Part shown: in pieces, positions 29,850 through 39,400 of the stretch
Numbering within the stretch: position 1 is the first letter of the stretch
How the letters are laid out: each line of letters starts with the position of its first letter
From: JBCCMQ01 sp039026235
Lineage (GTDB): Bacteria; Pseudomonadota; Alphaproteobacteria; Rhodobacterales; Rhodobacteraceae
Reading direction: 5' to 3'
Assembly (NCBI GenBank): GCA_039026235.1
Contig: JBCCMQ010000018.1
Location: 1-61,846, forward strand
Length of the DNA stretch: 61,846 nt
Notes under the pieces: generated by a model
What the model was told of the DNA's origin: nothing
The model's input: only the letters and a program-made list of their open reading frames with translations
The model's database searches: none
Made by a program: the position numbers and the translations under genes

Positions 29850-30974
29850 TCAATAGGCGGGCTCCAACCGCGTCGAGGCGGGCACTTCGTTCGGCACCGA
29901 CGGGATCGACATCAGCGCAAGGAACGCGCGGGCGGCGCGCAGGCTGCCCCAGGTCCGTCCCAGAAAGCCACGAACGCCTCCGGTCCGGGTGGCGTGAGCA
30001 ATGTCCACATTGGCCCGGTAAAGCGCCTTCAGGTTCGGCATCCAGCGCGGGCTGTCGATATCGAGTGTGATCGGGAACACCTGCTTTGAGATTTCGCTGG
30101 TCTTGCGGAACACCTCTTGGCCGTACCAGTCCGTATCAACGCCGAGGGCCTCGTGGAAGGCGGGGCGCTGATGGTCACGGACGTACATGGTGGCATAAAC
30201 GGCGGTCAGGAAGAATTTGATCCACCAGACGTTCGTGCCCGTGGTCAGCTTGGGGTCGGTCTTCATCAGAAGCGCGAAGGCCTCGCCGTGGCTGAACTCA
30301 TCGTTGCACCATTCCTTGAACCACTTGAAGATCGGGTGGAACCGGTGTTCTGGGTTCGCTTCGAGATGGCGGAAGATGGTAATGTAGCGGGCGTAGCCGA
30401 TCTTTTCGCTGAGGTAGGTGGCGTAATAGATGAACTTGGGCCGGAAATAGGTGTATTTCTTGGCCTTGGTCAGGAAACCCAGGTTCACCGCGATGCCGGC
30501 TTCGCGCAGGGCGTCGTTGATAAAGCCCGCATGGCGCGCCTCGTCGCGAGCCATCAGCTGAAACAGCGTGGTGATGTCTTTGTTGTTGCCGCGCCGTTTC
30601 ATTTCCTTGTACAGCACACAGCCCGAAAACTCGGCCGTGCAGCTTGAGATCAGAAAATCGATGAATTCCTTCTTCAGGCCGGGCTCCATGCCGTCCCAGT
30701 CGATGTGATCCCAGTCTTCGTTCTTCTTGAAATGGCCCTTGTTGGGGTCGCTTTTCATTTGCGCGATCAGCTTGTCCCAATCTTCGCGCACCGGGCTGAC
30801 GTCGACGGAATCGAGTTCATCGAAATCGGTCGTGTAAAAGCGCGGCGTCAGCAGCGTGTTCTGCATGGCGACGGCGGTCGCGGTCTCGCTGTCGTGGACG
30901 GCCTGTTGCTCTTGAATGGCAAGACCTTCTTCGACCGTGGTTGCATCGGCGGTGTGCTTGGCGTGCATATTCAT
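29850..30974 (-). CDS. acsF: Mg-protoporphyrin IX monomethyl ester (oxidative) cyclase AcsF
   Basis: A di-iron oxygenase that closes ring E using O2. It has 374 residues. Iron ligands are in FSGCVLYKEMKRR (Glu) and MARDEARHAGFINDAL (E-x-x-H), with the second pair in WCNDEFSHGEAFALLM. ATG 30974 gives MNMHAKHTAD, preceded by GAGGAGG, and overlaps the bciE stop (ATGA). It is the only cyclase in the window; the anaerobic bchE is absent, fitting an aerobic phototroph. Confidence 0.97.
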   Translation of the reverse strand: MNMHAKHTADATTVEEGLAIQEQQAVHDSETATAVAMQNTLLTPRFYTTDFDELDSVDVSPVREDWDKLIAQMKSDPNKGHFKKNEDWDHIDWDGMEPGLKKEFIDFLISSCTAEFSGCVLYKEMKRRGNNKDITTLFQLMARDEARHAGFINDALREAGIAVNLGFLTKAKKYTYFRPKFIYYATYLSEKIGYARYITIFRHLEANPEHRFHPIFKWFKEWCNDEFSHGEAFALLMKTDPKLTTGTNVWWIKFFLTAVYATMYVRDHQRPAFHEALGVDTDWYGQEVFRKTSEISKQVFPITLDIDSPRWMPNLKALYRANVDIAHATRTGGVRGFLGRTWGSLRAARAFLALMSIPSVPNEVPASTRLEPAY

Positions 30975-31267
30975 AGCGTTGCCTCCTCGGAAAAGGAGAA
31001 CTCGCAAAGCTCCATGAACTCAAAATCGCCGGTCAGCCGGGTCCAAAGCCGTTCCAGCTGGCTGGCCCGGGCAATGCGTGCCTCGCGCTGTTCGCGCACG
31101 ACCTCGCCGTAGGGTGCCATCACCGGCGGCCCCTTCACGGTCACCTCGTCGCCGGGGTAGACGACGGCGCCGTTCAGGAATTTCACATGTGCATGCAGGC
31201 TGTCGAAGGTATGGCTTACCTCGACTTCGCATGGTGCGGTTTCAAAGTCCTTGGTCAAAAGTCCCAT
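30971..31267 (-). CDS. bciE: AcsF partner subunit BciE (alphaproteobacterial cyclase accessory protein)
   Basis: A 98-residue soluble protein, start ATG 31267 after GGAGGGG, and overlapping acsF by 4 bp. The sequence has a small beta-barrel look (HTFDSLHAHVKFLNGAVVYP, then GDEVTVKGPP) and a C-terminal helix (REQREARIARASQLERLWTR) ending FEFMELCEFSFSEE. The small gene directly before acsF in alphaproteobacterial clusters was identified as BciE, required for the oxygen-dependent cyclase in that class. I assign it mainly by position, size and general character. Confidence 0.72.
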   Translation of the reverse strand: MGLLTKDFETAPCEVEVSHTFDSLHAHVKFLNGAVVYPGDEVTVKGPPVMAPYGEVVREQREARIARASQLERLWTRLTGDFEFMELCEFSFSEEATL

Positions 31268-31297
31268 GGGTTGCGGTCCCCTCCAGGATGGTTGCGG

Positions 31298-31792
31298 TTA
31301 AAGTGCGAAAAGCGCATCGAAACGCGCCTTGTTGGCCTGGCCGAACGCGTCGAGATCGGCGCGCCAGCCCGTGGCCGGGTCGATGATGGCCGTGCGGCCG
31401 TCTTCAAACTTGACGAGCCGGATCGGGGCGGCCGGGTCGACGCCGATGACCTGACGCTTGCGGTCAAGCCCACGCCAGATCACGCTGATGAAACCGGCTT
31501 CGCGTTCGCTGAGCGCGGCAAGGGCGCCGCCGGCATCGTCGCGGATGGTGACGGACCCGTTGCGTGCGCCGTCGAGGACGATCATCCGTTCAGCCGTAAT
31601 CGGGCCGTTCGCGGGTACGCCCACATGGGGCCGGTCGGTCAAGACCGCGAAGGTCACGAGCGCCAGCGATGCCAGCGCCAAGAGAAACATCAGGCGGATC
31701 AGAAATCTGGGCACCACCTCACCTTCGCGCCGCATCGGGATGCGGGCAGCGGTGCCGGGGGGCGGACTGTGCGGATGGGTCTGATCTGTCAT
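31298..31792 (-). CDS. puhC: Photosynthetic complex assembly protein PuhC
   Basis: A 164-residue protein with an N-terminal cytoplasmic segment, one membrane helix (FLIRLMFLLALASLALVTFA, residues about 30-49) and a periplasmic domain. The domain has the family stretch ERMIVLDGARNGSVTIRD and the end WRADLDAFGQANKARFDAL. PuhC is needed for normal RC-LH1 organisation in Rhodobacter. It is situated between puhB and bciE in the superoperon. Confidence 0.93.
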   Translation of the reverse strand: MTDQTHPHSPPPGTAARIPMRREGEVVPRFLIRLMFLLALASLALVTFAVLTDRPHVGVPANGPITAERMIVLDGARNGSVTIRDDAGGALAALSEREAGFISVIWRGLDRKRQVIGVDPAAPIRLVKFEDGRTAIIDPATGWRADLDAFGQANKARFDALFAL

Positions 31793-31816
31793 GGGTCTGG
31801 TCCTTGGTTTGCGGGC

Positions 31817-32518
31817 TTATTCAGCGGGCTGCGGTGCGGTACCCGGTGGAACGTCGGCGGACTGGGGTATATCGGCGATATCGGGCGCAGGCGCTGGATG
31901 GGGTATGGGACGCGCGGTTGCGGCCGAAAGCCTGGGTGTGTTCAGGCGCGCCTCTGCCGCGTCGCCCAGAATTCGGGCGACGCTGGCGGCATCGGCAATA
32001 CAGCGCAGGGCCGGCTGGGTCCGGGCCATGCGCCAGGGACGCACATGGGGCCAGCACACCAGATAGGAAATCCGGGTTTCACCGAGCGTTGCCAGGGCAA
32101 TCGTGCCGGATCCGTCCTTGCGTTCGTCCAGATCCGCCCGTCCGATCCAGTCGTAGGGCAGGTTCAGCGTGATCGACAGCGCCGCGCCGATCCGCATGGC
32201 CACCCGGGCGGTGGTGATCGTGTAAACGGTCGCCCGCGCCTGAGCCCAGGCAAAGGCGTAAAGCAATCCGCAGACGATCACGCCCAGAAACAGGAACGGC
32301 AGCGCGCTGAGCGCTGCCATTCCGATGGAGGCTTCTGCGGAGGTGACAAGCGCGCGCCACAGGGCAAGAAAGCCGAAGTACCCGGCGACCCAGTTGAGCA
32401 TCAGCGACTCGCGCGCCAGCGCCAGCGGGTTCGGGCTTCCCTGCCAAAGGATCGATTCTCCCTTGGGCAGTCGGCCCGGCAATCCCCTGATCGGCTCAAA
32501 TGCGAAATCGTTCGGCAT
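31817..32518 (-). CDS. puhB: Photosynthetic complex assembly protein PuhB (PH domain)
   Basis: A 233-residue membrane protein. The N terminus PNDFAFEPIRGLPGRLPKGE and SILWQGSPNPLALARESLML lead into three hydrophobic helices. A PH-like domain follows (ARATVYTITTARVAMRIGAA, then LPYDWIGRADL). The C terminus is Pro/Ala-rich and longer than usual. PuhB assists reaction centre and LH1 assembly. 28 bp downstream of puhA. Confidence 0.93.
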   Translation of the reverse strand: MPNDFAFEPIRGLPGRLPKGESILWQGSPNPLALARESLMLNWVAGYFGFLALWRALVTSAEASIGMAALSALPFLFLGVIVCGLLYAFAWAQARATVYTITTARVAMRIGAALSITLNLPYDWIGRADLDERKDGSGTIALATLGETRISYLVCWPHVRPWRMARTQPALRCIADAASVARILGDAAEARLNTPRLSAATARPIPHPAPAPDIADIPQSADVPPGTAPQPAE

Positions 32519-32546
32519 CCGGTTTTCCTTTCCTGTGCCGGCGCGC

Positions 32547-33323
32547 CTAGCCGGCTTGGTCTCCGACCGAGTAGAGCGTGCCGCCGCCGTAGTAGGCGCA
32601 GACCTTTTCTTCCTCGAGCATGGTGATCTGATCGCCCGAGGCGATCTTTGGTACGCCGCTGAAATGCGCCGCCTTCAGCGAACGGATCTGAACGTAGGGG
32701 TTCCGACCGCCCATAAAGTTGGCGCGTGTGACCTTGGCCAGCTGAATCGGCACCAGGCGGGTGCTGCCATCCTCCAGCGTATATTCGAGATAGCGGACCA
32801 GCTGTTCCGGTTCGTCGATCCACATGTCGCTGACCTCGCCCACAACCTGCTTGTCGCCAGAGACCACCTTCAAGCCGCGCGGGTCGTAGCCCGCCGACAC
32901 CTTGAAGTGCGCGTCACCCTTCATCGGAACAACTTTGGGGTGACCCTTGCCGTCCAGTTCGGGCACGTCGCGCCGGGGTGCCCAGGATGCCGGGCCCACG
33001 CCGTCCGCCATCGGATCGCCGGTGGGGACAAAGGGCGCGCCCTGGGCCATGTCGGATTTGGCCAGCGCCAGATCGCGTCCTTCGGGCTGCATGTCCGGGA
33101 CAGTGCGTTCGCCGCGACCGTGCGGCAGCATCCATGTTTTCGCCTTCGGCAGGGGGAACGGCCCCTGGTTCGCGGCGGGTTTGCCCTCGTCATCTTCAAG
33201 CGGGTAGCCTTCCCGCATGTTCTCGGTCTGCAGGTAGAAGATCAGCACGGCGAAGAAGATCCAGAATCCCCAGATCGCGACGCTCGCGAAGTCTATGTTT
33301 CCTACGATAGAGACACCAACCAT
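32547..33323 (-). CDS. puhA: Photosynthetic reaction centre H subunit
   Basis: A 258-residue protein with one N-terminal helix and a cytoplasmic beta-barrel domain that regulates proton delivery to QB. It starts MVGVSIVGNIDFASVAIWGF at ATG 33323, 7 nt after GGAGG, and continues YLQTENMREGYPLEDDEG and ANQGPFPLPKAKTWMLPHGR, the clear H-subunit signature. The C-terminal half has DMWIDEPEQLVRYLEYTLED. It is downstream of lhaA, as in Rhodobacter. Confidence 0.98.
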   Translation of the reverse strand: MVGVSIVGNIDFASVAIWGFWIFFAVLIFYLQTENMREGYPLEDDEGKPAANQGPFPLPKAKTWMLPHGRGERTVPDMQPEGRDLALAKSDMAQGAPFVPTGDPMADGVGPASWAPRRDVPELDGKGHPKVVPMKGDAHFKVSAGYDPRGLKVVSGDKQVVGEVSDMWIDEPEQLVRYLEYTLEDGSTRLVPIQLAKVTRANFMGGRNPYVQIRSLKAAHFSGVPKIASGDQITMLEEEKVCAYYGGGTLYSVGDQAG

Positions 33324-33339
33324 GATCAATCCTCCGCGG

Positions 33340-34791
33340 TTAGGTTGGGAATTCGGCCAGGCCGAATTTGCCAGTGTCTTCCCCGGAACTTCCCGGAGAG
33401 TTTGGGCGCGCGGGCCGAATGCGGACGAGGGGGCCCAACGCGATTAAGGTTGCAAAAATCAACCCAATTTCAATGTGATAGACGAACTGATAGCCGGCGG
33501 ACTTGGTGTTCATCGCGTGACCCAATGCGCCGGAATTGGCCAGGTTGGCGACGACGTCGCGCAACGACCCGCCAATGGCAATCGACAGGCCGCCAGCGGT
33601 GGCCTGCGCGGCCCCCCAGGCGCCCAGGGCCAGCCCGCGGCCGGCCAGGCCGCGTGCGGGCATTGTCATCGCCGCCGTCAGTGTCGCCACGGCAAAAAGA
33701 CCGCCGCCCAGTCCGATCGCGGTTGCGCCGGCAAAAAACAGCGGGGCCGAGCCCATGGGATCGGCGAAGATCACGGCCGAGAACGCACCCAGCCCCACAA
33801 GGCAGCCCCGGGCCGCCATGCGGTAGTGGTTGAGACCCCGGCGCAGCCAGCGGGCGGCCAGCGCAAAGCCCACCAGCGCACCGGCGGCCCATGTCGCGGT
33901 CAGCAATGTGGTCGCCGACACCGACAGGCCCAGAACCTCACCTCCGAAGGGTTCAAGAAGCACGTCCTGCATGTTGAAGGCCATGGTACCCAGCATCACC
34001 ACCAGCAACAGCCGGCCCGCCTGACCGCCGCGCGAAAAGTCCGTCCAAGCGTCCTGAAAGCGCGGGCGGGGGGCGGCGCGCTCTTCCTTGGTCATCGGGC
34101 GCACGCGTTCCTGTCCCCATAGCGCAATCAGGTTCAGCACCAGGGTTGCCACGGCTGCGCCCTGAACGACCTGGATAAGCCGCAGGTCCGAGAAATCCCG
34201 CAGAAGCGCGCCGATGATCACCGCCGATATGCCCATGCCGCAAAGGAACATCACGTAAATCAGCGCAACGACCCGGGGACGGGTTTCATCCGTGGCCCGG
34301 TCGCTGGCCAGCGCCAATCCGGCCGTCTGCGTCATGTGCAGCCCCAGACCGGTCATCAGGAAGGCGAGCGCCGCCAGAACCTCGCCCGCAAAGGGCACCT
34401 GCAGGGCCGTGTCCCCGCCGAGGACGATCAGCGACATGGGCATGATCGCAAGGCCGCCCATCTGCCAGAGCGATCCGAACCAGAGATAGGGGACCCGTTT
34501 CCAGCCGATGGCGCTGCGGTAGGTGTCAGAGCGGAAGCCGAGAAGCGCCCGGAACGGGGCGATCAGAACCGGCAGCGCGACCATGAAGGCCACGAGGAAG
34601 GCCGGGACGCTCAATTCGACGATCATCACCCGGTTGAGCGTTCCGAGAAGCATCACCGATGCCATGCCGACCGAAATCTGGAACAGCGACAGCCGCAGCA
34701 ACTGGCCCAGGGGCAGATCATCGCTCGCCGCGTCCGAGAAGGGCAAGAGCTTGCGCGGCAACGCGCGGATATGGGCCCGGCTGAGGATCAC
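33340..34791 (-). CDS. lhaA: LH1 assembly protein LhaA (PucC/BCD-family transporter)
   Basis: A 483-residue major-facilitator-type membrane protein of the bacteriochlorophyll delivery family with about 12 helices. Family signatures are GTLNRVMIVELSVPAFLVAF, LIAPFRALLGFRSDTYRSAI and MQDVLLEPFGGEVLGLSVSA. LhaA is associated with LH1 and the core complex and is needed for LH1 assembly. It overlaps the bchM stop by 4 bp. It is distinct from the second family member encoded after bchG. Confidence 0.94.
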   Translation of the reverse strand: MILSRAHIRALPRKLLPFSDAASDDLPLGQLLRLSLFQISVGMASVMLLGTLNRVMIVELSVPAFLVAFMVALPVLIAPFRALLGFRSDTYRSAIGWKRVPYLWFGSLWQMGGLAIMPMSLIVLGGDTALQVPFAGEVLAALAFLMTGLGLHMTQTAGLALASDRATDETRPRVVALIYVMFLCGMGISAVIIGALLRDFSDLRLIQVVQGAAVATLVLNLIALWGQERVRPMTKEERAAPRPRFQDAWTDFSRGGQAGRLLLVVMLGTMAFNMQDVLLEPFGGEVLGLSVSATTLLTATWAAGALVGFALAARWLRRGLNHYRMAARGCLVGLGAFSAVIFADPMGSAPLFFAGATAIGLGGGLFAVATLTAAMTMPARGLAGRGLALGAWGAAQATAGGLSIAIGGSLRDVVANLANSGALGHAMNTKSAGYQFVYHIEIGLIFATLIALGPLVRIRPARPNSPGSSGEDTGKFGLAEFPT

Positions 34792-35459
34792 GGCTGCAAT
34801 TCCATCAGTTCTGAGATGTAAAAACCGCGGTGGACCCGGCCGATGACCTGGGCGGACCGGGCCGTGGCCTTGTCCAGAGCGGCAGCGGACTGCGGCACCA
34901 TGCGGGGGCTTCTGTCACTTCTCGGAAAGAGCTTCCCTGCCGTCCACATCGCCATCAGAAGCGCGGTCTTGGGCGCAAAGGTGAAAAGGATCCTGCCGCT
35001 GGTGCGGGTGGCGAGTTCATCCACGCTGGCGGCGATGTCGCGGGTGCCATAGTAAATCAGGCTGTCCATGGCGAGCACATGATCGAACCGGCCAAGGTTC
35101 GGATCGCGCATGTCGCCGGTGCGGAAATCGACCCGGTCGCGCACCCTGGCGGGCAGGCGGTCGGACGCGATACCGACCAAAGTGGGCGAGATATCGACGG
35201 CGGTGACCTGGGCGCCGCGTTCGGCAAGTTCGCGGGTCATCTGGCCGGTGCCGCACCCGGCATCGAGGATCCGGCATCCGTTCAGATCGTCCGGCAGGCG
35301 GGACAGGATCAGGGCCCGCATTTCGTCGCGGCCCGCGCGCACCGTTTCGCGGATGCGTGATACCGGCGCGTCCGAGGTCAGCCGCGCCCAGACCTGGGGC
35401 GCGGTGCGGTCGAAATAGCTTTCGACCCGGGCACGGGTGTCAGCGTAGCCTGCCATCAA
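34788..35459 (-). CDS. bchM: Mg-protoporphyrin IX O-methyltransferase BchM
   Basis: SAM-dependent methylation of the ring C propionate of Mg-protoporphyrin. It has 223 residues. SAM-binding motif ILDAGCGTGQMTRELAERGA at about residues 64-83; other family pieces are FDHVLAMDSLIYYG and SGRILFTFAPKTALL. The first two codons are both ATG, overlapping the bchL stop, so it is coupled to bchL. Confidence 0.95.
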   Translation of the reverse strand: MMAGYADTRARVESYFDRTAPQVWARLTSDAPVSRIRETVRAGRDEMRALILSRLPDDLNGCRILDAGCGTGQMTRELAERGAQVTAVDISPTLVGIASDRLPARVRDRVDFRTGDMRDPNLGRFDHVLAMDSLIYYGTRDIAASVDELATRTSGRILFTFAPKTALLMAMWTAGKLFPRSDRSPRMVPQSAAALDKATARSAQVIGRVHRGFYISELMELQP

Positions 35460-36412
35460 TCGAATCCAAGCAACTCAAAGATTTCACGATCGGGCAGCGG
35501 ATCGGGCGCCAAAGGCTCCGTTCCTGCCCAAAGCGTCTGGGCCAGCGCGATGTATTCGGCCCGCGCCATCAGGATGTCATCGTCATCGGGCATCTCGAAC
35601 AGCGTCTTCTTCTTCAGACGTGACCGGCGGATGGCGTCGATGTCGGGCATATGGGCGATCCGACGGAAGCCCACGGTGCCGCAATAGCGGTCGACCTCAT
35701 CGGTTTCGCGGCTTCGGTTGGCCACGCATCCGGCCAGACGGACGCTGTAGTTCTTCGATTTGGCCTGAACGGCGGCGATGATCCGGTTCATGGCATAGAT
35801 CGAATCGAAGTCGTTGGCGGTGACGATCACGGCCCGGTCGGCATGCTGAAGCGGCGCCGCGAAACCGCCGCAGACCACATCGCCGAGAACGTCGAAAATA
35901 ACCACGTCCGTATCCTCAAGCATATGATGTTGCTTGAGAAGTTTGACGGTCTGGCCGACGACATAGCCGCCGCAACCGGTGCCAGCGGGGGGCCCGCCGG
36001 CCTCGACGCATTGAACGCCGCCCCAGCCTTCGGTGACGAAATCGTCCGGGCGCAGCTCCTCGGCATGGAAATCGACCTCTTTCAGGATGTCGATGACCGT
36101 GGGCTGCAGGCGGCCGGTCAGCGTGAAGGTGCTGTCATGCTTCGGGTCGCAGCCGATCTGCAGAACCCGTTTGCCAAGGGTCGAAAATGCGGCCGACAGG
36201 TTCGAACTGGTGGTCGATTTTCCGATGCCGCCCTTGCCGTAGACCGAAAAGACCTGGGCGCCGTCGATCCGCAGGCCCGCGTCCTGGTGTACCTGAACAG
36301 AGCCTTCACCGTCCTGGCCTTTCAGGACCGGCGGGCTTTTTCGGGCAAAGCCTTCGCGTTCTCGCGCGTTGGCCAGGGCCGCCGGGGGGTTCTTGGTGTC
36401 AAGCGGGCTCAT
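35456..36412 (-). CDS. bchL: Protochlorophyllide reductase iron protein BchL
   Basis: The NifH-like ATPase of dark-operative protochlorophyllide reductase. P-loop VYGKGGIGKSTTSSNLS at about residue 58; cluster cysteines in AGGPPAGTGCGGYVVGQT and DVLGDVVCGGFAAPL. It has 318 residues. ATG 36412 (MSPLDTKNPP) is preceded by AAGGGA; the ORF extends further upstream without homology. There are 55 bp between bchH and bchL. Confidence 0.97.
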   Translation of the reverse strand: MSPLDTKNPPAALANAREREGFARKSPPVLKGQDGEGSVQVHQDAGLRIDGAQVFSVYGKGGIGKSTTSSNLSAAFSTLGKRVLQIGCDPKHDSTFTLTGRLQPTVIDILKEVDFHAEELRPDDFVTEGWGGVQCVEAGGPPAGTGCGGYVVGQTVKLLKQHHMLEDTDVVIFDVLGDVVCGGFAAPLQHADRAVIVTANDFDSIYAMNRIIAAVQAKSKNYSVRLAGCVANRSRETDEVDRYCGTVGFRRIAHMPDIDAIRRSRLKKKTLFEMPDDDDILMARAEYIALAQTLWAGTEPLAPDPLPDREIFELLGFD

Positions 36413-36467
36413 CTGCTGTTCCCTTCCTCGGGCGGCGTGGCCGCGCGGAGTAATGCGTATTTGTCGG

Positions 36468-39400
36468 TCATTCCGCCGCGATGCCTTCCATCCTGTCTTC
36501 AAGTTCGTCGGCCGCATCCTGCAGCGCGGCCAATGTTTCCGCGTCGGGCGTCCAATAATTGCGGTCGGTCGCCTCAAGCAGCCGACCGGCCATGCGGGCG
36601 CTGGCTGTGGGGTTCAGTTCGGCAAGGCGGCGGCGCATCTCGTCATCCAGGACGAAGGTTTCCGAAATGCGTTGATAGACCCAAGGGTCCACCTGACCGG
36701 TTGTGGCCGACCAGCCGAGCGTGTTGGTCACATGGGCCTCGATCTGGCGGACGCCTTCATGGCCATGGGCCAAGAGCGGTTCATAGAACTTCGGGTTCAG
36801 GCTGCGGCTGCGGGTCTCTAGCGCGATCTGGTCCTGCAAGGTGCGGACCTTGGCGGTACCACGTGTCTGATCGCTAATATAGACACTGGTTTCCGTGCCG
36901 CCCTTGGCGCGTTTCACCGCCCGGGCGATGCCGCCGAGCGTATCAAAGTAGTGGTCGACGCTGGTGACCCCAAGTTCGACCGATTCAAGGTTCTGATAGG
37001 CCAGATCGACATCGCGCAGGGCCTTTTGCAACAGATCGGCATGCTGCACCGGCTTGCCGCTGACACCATAGGCAAAGGACTTGCGGGCCTGGAAGGTGTC
37101 GGCCAGTTCGTCCTCATCGCCAAAGGCCGAGCTGTCGATCAGATGGTTGACGTTCGATCCATAGACCCCCTCGGCATTGGAAAAGACCCGAAGCGCGGCG
37201 GTTTCAAGATCAACGCCCATGTCCTGAGCGTAGGCCAGCGCATGGGCGCGGATGTAGTTTTGCGCCGGGTCTTCTTCGGCCATGGCGCATTTCAGCGCCG
37301 CCTCGGCCAGCATCCGGGTTTGCAGCGGCAGCAGATCCCGGAAGATGCCGGACAGAGTCATGATGACGTCGATGCGGGGCCTGCCAAGCGTTTCCAGTGG
37401 GATCAGATCGGCCCCGCTGAGCCGACCGTAGCTGTCAAATCGTGGCTTTGCGCCCATGAGCGCCAGCGCCTGCGCAATCGGGACGCCGTCGGACTTAATA
37501 TTGTCGGACCCCCAGAGCACCAGCGCGACGGTCCGCGGCATGGTCTGGTGGGTTTGAAGCAGCAAATCTGCCTGTTTCACGCCATCGGCCAGCGCAAAGG
37601 CCGTGGGCATGCGGAACGGATCGAAGGCATGGATATTGCGACCGGTCGGCAGGATTTCCGGTGACCGGATCAGATCGCCGCCCGGAACCGGCGGGATGTA
37701 GCGGCCGTCGAGCGCCCGGATCAGGGCCGGCAGTTCGTGATCCTGTCCAAGGACATCGCGGGCCGCGGCGCGCACCTCGGCATCGCAGTTGTCCATCGCT
37801 GCGGCGTAGGCGTCGCGCACATCCGCATCCAGACTGCGGCCGACCACATGAAGACCATGGGGCACCAGCGCCTCTTCGGTCTCAAGCAGCGTCAGCCAAA
37901 GGCGGTCAGGGTCGTGCCCATCCAGATCGACCGCCGCCGCCTGATCGGTGATCAGCGCGGCCAGGTCCGCCCGGCTTTTGTCTTCAGGACCCAATGCGCG
38001 CCAGCGGGACAGGCTGTCTTTCAGGTCCAGAAGCCCCTTGTAAAGCCCGGCGCTGGCCAGGGGCGGCGTCATATGGGTAATGGTCACAGCGCCCGAACGC
38101 CGCTTCGCCAGCGTCGCCTCGGACGGGTTGTTGGCGGCGTAAAGATAGATGTTGGGCAGGGTGCCGATCAGACGATCCGGCCAGTCGTCCGGCCCCAGAC
38201 CGGTTTGACGGCCGGGCATGAACTCTAGCGCGCCGTGCATGCCGAAATGCAGCACGGCATCGGCCTGGAACGTGTTCTTGAGCCAGAGATAGAAGGCCGA
38301 GAAGGCATGGGTCGGTGCGAATCCCCGCTCGAAAAGCAGGCGCATCGGGTCGCCTTCATAGCCAAATCCGGGCTGGACACCCACGAAGACATTGCCGAAT
38401 TGTGCCCCGAGGACATGAACACCGGCGCCGTTTGACTGAACCTTGCCCGGCGCGGGGCCCCAGACCGCCTCGATCTCTTTCAGCCAGGGCGTGCCGGCCA
38501 CGATCTGATCGGCGGCAACCGTGTCGGCCACATTGGCCTCGGTCCCGAAATAGTCGGAATTGCCTTTCAGCACAGCGGCCCGCAGCGCCTCGACCGTATC
38601 CGGCGGCGCGCAGTCATAGCCTTCCTCGGCCATCCGCTTCAGCGTGTTGTGAAGCGATTCGAAAACCGACAGATAGGCGGCTGTACCAGCGGCGCCGGCG
38701 TTGGGCGGAAAGCCGAAAAGAACGACGGCGATCTTGCGATCGTTGCGAGCGGTGCGCCGCAGATGGGCAAGGCGTTCGATCCGGGCCGTCAGGCTGTCCA
38801 CCCGCTCTGGATCGGCTGCCATGGCCCGCGTGCTATGATCATCGGACCGCCCCTGACGGCCGGCGAAGACCGTGGGTGCGCAGGCGCCGTCAAGCTCGGG
38901 AAGCGCGACCAGCATCGTGGTCTCGACCGGGCCCAGACCCTGGGGGCTGGCAGACCATTGATCCAGTGTCTGAAATTCCAGCGCATGGGCCGCGACATAA
39001 GGGACGTCCAGCGCGGCCAGCGTGGCCACGGCGGCATCGCTGTCGTTGTAGGCGGGCCCGCCCACCAGCGAAAAACCTGTGAGCGACACCAGCGTGTCGA
39101 TCCTGCTGCCGTCGGGCACGCGGAAATAGTTCTCGATGGCAGGGCGCCCGTCGAGCCCGCCGGCAAAGGCCGGAATGACGGCGATACCCCGCGCCTCGAG
39201 CGCATTGATGACGGCGTCATAATGGGCCGTGTCGCCGGCAAGGAGATAGGATCGCAGCATCAGGATCCCGACCGTCGCTTTGGCCTTTTTGGGCCGGGGC
39301 AGCTTTGCCAGGTCGGTGGTGATGCCATGGTTCGGCAGGCGCGGGTGGTAAAGCCCCACCTCGGGGTAGATGGCCGGTGCCTTGGCCTTGGTCCGCTGCC